DNA of 10,775 bases from Chloroflexota bacterium (GTDB taxonomy: Bacteria > Chloroflexota > Dehalococcoidia > SAR202 > UBA11138). The stretch is from assembly GCA_022561955.1 (NCBI GenBank), contig JADFQF010000018.1, forward strand, positions 1-10,775, given 5' to 3'. The notes under the pieces are model-generated. The model had not been told where the DNA came from. It ran no database searches and was given only the letters and a program-made list of their open reading frames with translations. A program made the translations under genes and the position numbers. This document shows, one piece after another, positions 8,230 to 10,775 of this stretch (within the stretch, counting starts at the first letter, position 1; each line of letters begins with the position of its first letter).

Positions 8230-8316
8230 ATGGGAGGCGAGTTGGGATGCCCGGGCCGGAACGGCATGACTACCCGTGACAAGCCGCGATATCTGGAGTA
8301 CGATACGGCGCGTTAG
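8230..8316 (+). CDS. Possible 28-residue leader peptide ORF
   Basis: An ATG at 8230 opens 28 codons (MGGELGCPGRNGMTTRDK and onward) that end in TAG at 8314-8316, inside the Shine-Dalgarno of the LLM gene and 12 nt before its ATG. GAGG (8216-8219) lies 10 nt before the ATG. A shorter version could start at the ATG at 8266. It sits between the promoter and the gene, so coupling or attenuation is conceivable. The peptide has no recognisable regulatory codon run, and an open frame of this length can occur by chance. Confidence 0.2.
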   Translation: MGGELGCPGRNGMTTRDKPRYLEYDTAR

Positions 8317-8323
8317 GAGGAGG
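8315..8323 (+). promoter_or_regulatory. Strong Shine-Dalgarno (AGGAGGAGG) of the LLM oxidoreductase gene
   Basis: AGGAGGAGG offers two overlapping AGGAGG cores, 8 and 5 nt from the ATG at 8329. It fixes that start and predicts efficient translation. It also contains the stop codon of the short ORF at 8230. Confidence 0.8.
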
Positions 8324-8328
8324 AAAAT

Positions 8329-9411
8329 ATGGAACTTGGCTATTTCACGATGCCGCTGCACCCGCCGGGGTCCGACATCACGAAGACGCTGGAGGACGAC
8401 CTGGAGCAGATCGTCACTCTCGATGAGCTAGGCTACAAGGAGGCCTGGATCGGGGAGCATTTCACTTTCGTATGGGAGAACATCCCCTGTCCGGACCTTT
8501 TCATAGCGCAGGCGCTGGGCAAGACCAAGAACATAATCCTGGGCACGGGCGTGACCTGCATGCCCAATCATAACCCCATGATGATCGCCCATCGTATCGC
8601 CCAGCTCGACCATATGGCCAGGGGACGGTTCTACTGGGGCATCGGCTCTAGCTCCACGCCGGGCGACTACGAGATGTTCGGCTTCGACCCGGAGACGAGC
8701 GACCGCAGGGTGTACACCAAGGAGGTCCTGGACATTATCCTCAAGGTCTGGGAGGACCCGAAGCCCGGCCGGTACAAGTCGGAGCACTGGGACTTCACGA
8801 TACCGGAGCCCGTCGACGAGATAGGCCTCAAGTTCCATCTCACACCCTATACAAAGCCCCATCCTCAGATCGCCGTCGCCGGGGTCTCGCCGAGGTCCGA
8901 TACCCTGATCATGGCCGGCGAACGGGGCTGGATACCCATGAGCATCAACCTGGTCCCTTCGGGAATGGTCAAGACCCACTGGGAGGCCGTCGAGGAGGGC
9001 GCCGCCAACGTAGGCCGCACCGCCGACCGCTCGCTATGGCGCATCGCTCGCGAGATATACGTGGCGGATACGACGGAGCAGGCCCGAAAAGAGGCCCTGG
9101 AGGGCACGATGGGCAGGGACTTTAAGGACTACTGGTTGAAGCTCATGCCCTGGTCCAAGTCGCTGGACAGGATGAAGGTGGATCCCGACATGGCCGACGC
9201 GGACGTCACGCCGGAATACCTCATGGACACGCTCTGGATCGTAGGCAGCCCAGACGACGTGGCGACCCAGATTCGTGAGCTTTACGCGGACGTCGGCGGG
9301 TTTGGAGTTCTTCTCGCCATGGGGCACGAGTGGGATCCAAAAGACAAATGGCTGAAGTCGCTGACGCTGCTCGCCGAAGAGGTCTTGCCGCAGCTTTCGG
9401 ACCTGGATTAG
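8329..9411 (+). CDS. LLM-class flavin-dependent oxidoreductase (bacterial luciferase-like monooxygenase)
   Basis: This 360-residue protein has the single-domain TIM barrel of the luciferase-like monooxygenase family. These enzymes use reduced FMN or F420 to oxygenate or oxidise organic substrates in the cytoplasm. It opens with strand MELGYFTMPLHPPG. ELGYKEAWIGEHF at about 33-45 carries the family's EHF motif. LGTGVTCMPNHNP follows at about 71-82, and DHMARGRFYWGIGSSS at about 94-109 is the flavin-site region. IAVAGVSPRS lies near 184, and the C-terminus has the usual VGSPDDVATQIRELY. Length is typical and nothing is broken. Phrasing resembles limonene-monooxygenase-type LLM proteins, but the substrate cannot be read from sequence. 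The start is fixed by a strong Shine-Dalgarno, and a promoter lies about 120 nt upstream. It has no co-directional neighbour and converges with the PH-like membrane protein gene. Multiplied paralogues of this family are known in SAR202 Chloroflexota. Confidence 0.92.
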   Translation: MELGYFTMPLHPPGSDITKTLEDDLEQIVTLDELGYKEAWIGEHFTFVWENIPCPDLFIAQALGKTKNIILGTGVTCMPNHNPMMIAHRIAQLDHMARGRFYWGIGSSSTPGDYEMFGFDPETSDRRVYTKEVLDIILKVWEDPKPGRYKSEHWDFTIPEPVDEIGLKFHLTPYTKPHPQIAVAGVSPRSDTLIMAGERGWIPMSINLVPSGMVKTHWEAVEEGAANVGRTADRSLWRIAREIYVADTTEQARKEALEGTMGRDFKDYWLKLMPWSKSLDRMKVDPDMADADVTPEYLMDTLWIVGSPDDVATQIRELYADVGGFGVLLAMGHEWDPKDKWLKSLTLLAEEVLPQLSDLD

Positions 9412-9438
9412 ACCAGGGGTGGTAAGTTCCTGATCGAT

Positions 9439-10002
9439 TCAGGCCTCTGATTTTAGCTTTCGCTCGAAGAAGGCGGCGCAGAACTCTTCCGCGTCCGCCT
9501 TCGCGGACCGGTTCAGAGTCACGTCGATCGCCGAGCCTTCGCCCGCGCCTATCTCCGTAGTCAGCTGGGTGCTGCCGGACCAGTAGTATTTGGCCAGGGT
9601 CAACAGTCCGAAAAATCCGACTCCGGCACCCGCAATCAGGGATAGCCCTACATCATCCGGGTCAAGCGAAATACCGCTGCCGCCCGTGATTATCAGCGCC
9701 GCAGCCCCGGCGAAAAGAATAACGCTCAAGATAATGATCCCCAACGACCTCTTCTTGTGGACGATCTCCAGGTAGCGTACGTCGTTGAGCAGGGAAGCAC
9801 GCGCCCTCTTCCTGCCCTCCAGGTAGATGAGGCGATGATTGGTGAGGACCAGGCCCTGACCCATGCGCTTGACCCTGTCGACCTTGCCCCTCTTCTTGTC
9901 GAACATCAGCTCCAGTTCTTCGCCGTCCAGAAGTCTCACCCCGTACTTACTCAGCTCGGAGTTGTCGCCCTTCTCGACTTTCTTGGCAAACGTGAGCCGC
10001 AA
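9439..10002 (-). CDS. Small membrane protein with PH/GRAM-like cytoplasmic domain, TTG start
   Basis: This 187-residue protein is not recognised as a named family. Residues 20-85 look like a small PH- or GRAM-like beta domain: LLDGEELELMFDKKRG, then GQGLVLTNHRLIYLEG, then SLLNDVRYLEIVHKKR. The 'L.LTNhRLiyleg' strand is typical of bacterial PH-domain proteins. Two hydrophobic segments follow, at about 87-107 (GIIILSVILFAGAAALIITG) and 117-137, joined by an acidic loop (SLDPDDVG). A short soluble tail of about 45 residues ends the protein. Both termini are probably cytoplasmic. The first codon is TTG (complement of 10000-10002), supported by AGGAAGGA 5 nt upstream; the first internal ATG (residue 33) would cut into the beta domain. 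It converges with the LLM oxidoreductase gene with only 27 nt between them. Role unknown; membrane association or a house-keeping envelope function is a guess. Confidence 0.75.
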   Translation of the reverse strand: MRLTFAKKVEKGDNSELSKYGVRLLDGEELELMFDKKRGKVDRVKRMGQGLVLTNHRLIYLEGRKRARASLLNDVRYLEIVHKKRSLGIIILSVILFAGAAALIITGGSGISLDPDDVGLSLIAGAGVGFFGLLTLAKYYWSGSTQLTTEIGAGEGSAIDVTLNRSAKADAEEFCAAFFERKLKSEA

Positions 10003-10007
10003 CGGAT

Positions 10008-10015
10008 TCCTTCCT
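10008..10015 (-). promoter_or_regulatory. Shine-Dalgarno (AGGAAGGA) that decides the TTG start
   Basis: Read on the minus strand, AGGAAGGA is followed by ATCCG and then TTG at 10002. No ATG is present nearby in frame, so this site supports the TTG as the true initiation codon of the PH-like membrane protein. Confidence 0.6.
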
Positions 10016-10204
10016 GGACTGATTCCTCGATATAACAGATCGCACCTGTATATATGGATTATGGACTTGCTGAGATAAATGAATCATATTCGGGGACTGC
10101 GAGGGGTTTCGGTCGCCACATCGAGCGCGACTCGGGTGAGAGAATAGGGTAGGGCGCAAAACAACTCGGAAGGTGTTTTAAGGGAAGAGAATTCTCAGAG
10201 GCGC

Positions 10205-10477
10205 CTATCCGGCGGAGAACTTGGTGCCCAGGGCCTCTTCCCATCTCAGGTAGTTCATCATGTCGGCGCTGTTGCGGTCGATGCCCGACAGCAGGACGTC
10301 GGTGGGTGCCGTCATCACGCCGGTCAGGGCCTCAATACCTTGATTCGTGTATGGCATTACGACGGGATAGCGCCAATTCTCGTGCCCAATGACCGCTATT
10401 CTCACGCCGGTTATCCTGAGGTCTGATGGGCTGGAGATCGTATCGAAGGTGCTGGTGTTTACTCTACGCCGTTCCAT
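10205..10477 (-). pseudogene. 90-residue ORF resembling the N-terminal lid of enolase-superfamily (mandelate racemase type) proteins; probable remnant
   Basis: The ORF encodes MERRRVNTSTFDTISSPSD followed by LRITGVRIAVIGHENW, YPVVMPYTNQGIEALTGVM and DVLLSGIDRNSADMMNYL. The order 'lrItdvrvavv.....yP...i.TnqGi.g.gev' is that of the N-terminal capping domain of mandelate racemase/muconate lactonising enzymes. A whole member has about 370-400 residues with a catalytic barrel carrying Lys, Asp and Glu. Here a TAG ends the frame at residue 90, and I see no barrel motif in the 200 nt downstream. The ribosome site is weak: AAGG 11 nt before the ATG. The simplest reading is a truncated relic. A genuine small unrelated protein is the alternative, since the C-terminal 25 residues (RWEEALGTKFSAG) do not follow the family pattern. 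The homology is from pattern memory and needs a search. Confidence 0.4.
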
Positions 10478-10602
10478 GAGGAAATGACCTTGTTAGAGAT
10501 ATCTTCTTTTGCTTATTTTCTAGTTTTGTCAGCTCTTAAGTTCATGGAAAACTGGAATTCATGCGCCTGACTCAGTGAGCCATTCTTCCCTAGGCAGCAA
10601 TA

Positions 10603-10775
10603 TTAATAAGTTCCAAACTCTTGGCTGACTTCAACCATCAAGTCATAGATATTGCCATCATTAAGATTTATGGGGTCTTCACAATCCCATGCGCCTCGAA
10701 TAACTCCATTGACTTGCTTCCGAAAATCCTTGGGGAACTCCGAACTCTCCGAAGCAAGACTTTGAAATGTTCCAA
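10603..10775 (-). CDS. Unidentified protein, C-terminal 56 residues (cut by window edge)
   Basis: The minus strand is open from the right edge to a TAA complementary to 10603-10605. The residues read GTFQSLASESSEFPKDFRK, then QVNGVIRGAWDCEDPINLND and GNIYDLMVEVSQEFGTY. The composition is that of a soluble, acidic protein, and the other two minus frames soon meet stops. I do not recognise a family. The stretch is clearly AT-richer than the genes to its left, which may point to a different origin. It is included because the frame is open and protein-like, but 170 nt is short and the start lies outside. Confidence 0.45.
   Translation of the reverse strand, partial: GTFQSLASESSEFPKDFRKQVNGVIRGAWDCEDPINLNDGNIYDLMVEVSQEFGTY

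Larger units (their letters stand above)
7953..8328. other. 376-nt divergent intergenic region
   Basis: This gap lies between the start of the giant secreted protein (minus) and the LLM-class oxidoreductase (plus). It holds a sigma-70-like promoter (8175-8202) and a possible 28-codon leader ORF (8230-8316), both pointing right. On the minus side, GTATATAC (7977-7984) is an AT-rich palindrome 34 nt before the 7943 start. It could serve as a -10 region, but I found no matching -35. I saw no tRNA, riboswitch or repeat. Confidence 0.6.

Noticed and set aside
9429..9443. Inverted repeat CCTGA-TCGAT-TCAGG between the LLM gene and the membrane protein gene, as a bidirectional terminator
   Set aside because: The stem is only 5 bp, overlaps the stop codon of the minus-strand gene and has no T-run on either side, so it cannot be supported as an intrinsic terminator.
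10158..10179. AAAACA ... TGTTTT inverted repeat upstream of the membrane protein gene, as a terminator for the enolase-like remnant
   Set aside because: The 6-bp stem is nearly all A-T with a 10-nt loop, too weak to form a convincing hairpin.
10188..10197. GAGAATTCTC palindrome as an operator
   Set aside because: It is a single 10-bp palindrome with no second copy or nearby promoter, and lies at the 3' side of the enolase-like ORF.

Overview
The window is bacterial, GC-rich over most of its length, and carries Shine-Dalgarno sites plus one sigma-70-like promoter. A flavin-dependent luciferase-family oxidoreductase, a GMC oxidoreductase, a probable PaaK-type acid:AMP ligase, a possible remnant of a mandelate racemase/enolase-type gene and a very large secreted dockerin protein together suggest an uncultivated Chloroflexota, possibly a SAR202-like lineage. 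That placement is inference from gene content and phrasing, not from a marker gene. I saw no rRNA, tRNA, CRISPR array, transposase or phage gene.

Layout. Bases 1-1647 hold a minus-strand pair: a transglutaminase/arylamine N-acetyltransferase-fold cysteine enzyme (241-1647), whose 3' end overlaps by 26 nt the start of a PaaK-like adenylating enzyme that runs off the left edge (266 to <1). A 160-nt divergent gap follows, with a TATAAT box, and then a plus-strand FAD-dependent GMC oxidoreductase (1808-3364). Convergent to it, 28 nt away, is the centrepiece: a roughly 1,516-residue exported multidomain protein on the minus strand (3393-7943). From N to C terminus it has a signal peptide, a beta-rich N-terminal region, a degenerate M23-peptidase-like domain, a jelly-roll lectin-like domain, FN3 and Ig-like domains, a GH5-like barrel without its nucleophile, a cohesin-like domain, a PKD domain and a dockerin. 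A 376-nt divergent intergenic region carries a promoter and a possible short leader ORF ahead of the plus-strand LLM-class oxidoreductase (8329-9411). On the minus strand follow a small membrane protein with a PH-like head and a TTG start (9439-10002), a 90-residue ORF resembling the N-terminal lid of enolase-superfamily enzymes (10205-10477), and an AT-richer right edge with the 3' end of an unidentified gene (10603 to >10775).

How the genes fit together. The two oxidoreductases suggest oxidation of alcohols and other organic compounds. The left-hand pair looks like an acyl-activation plus acyl-transfer (or amide-forming) module. The giant protein looks like an extracellular, calcium-dependent adhesive or scaffolding protein rather than a working hydrolase, because both enzyme-like domains seem to lack key residues. 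The genes alternate strands and, apart from the left pair, do not form an operon.
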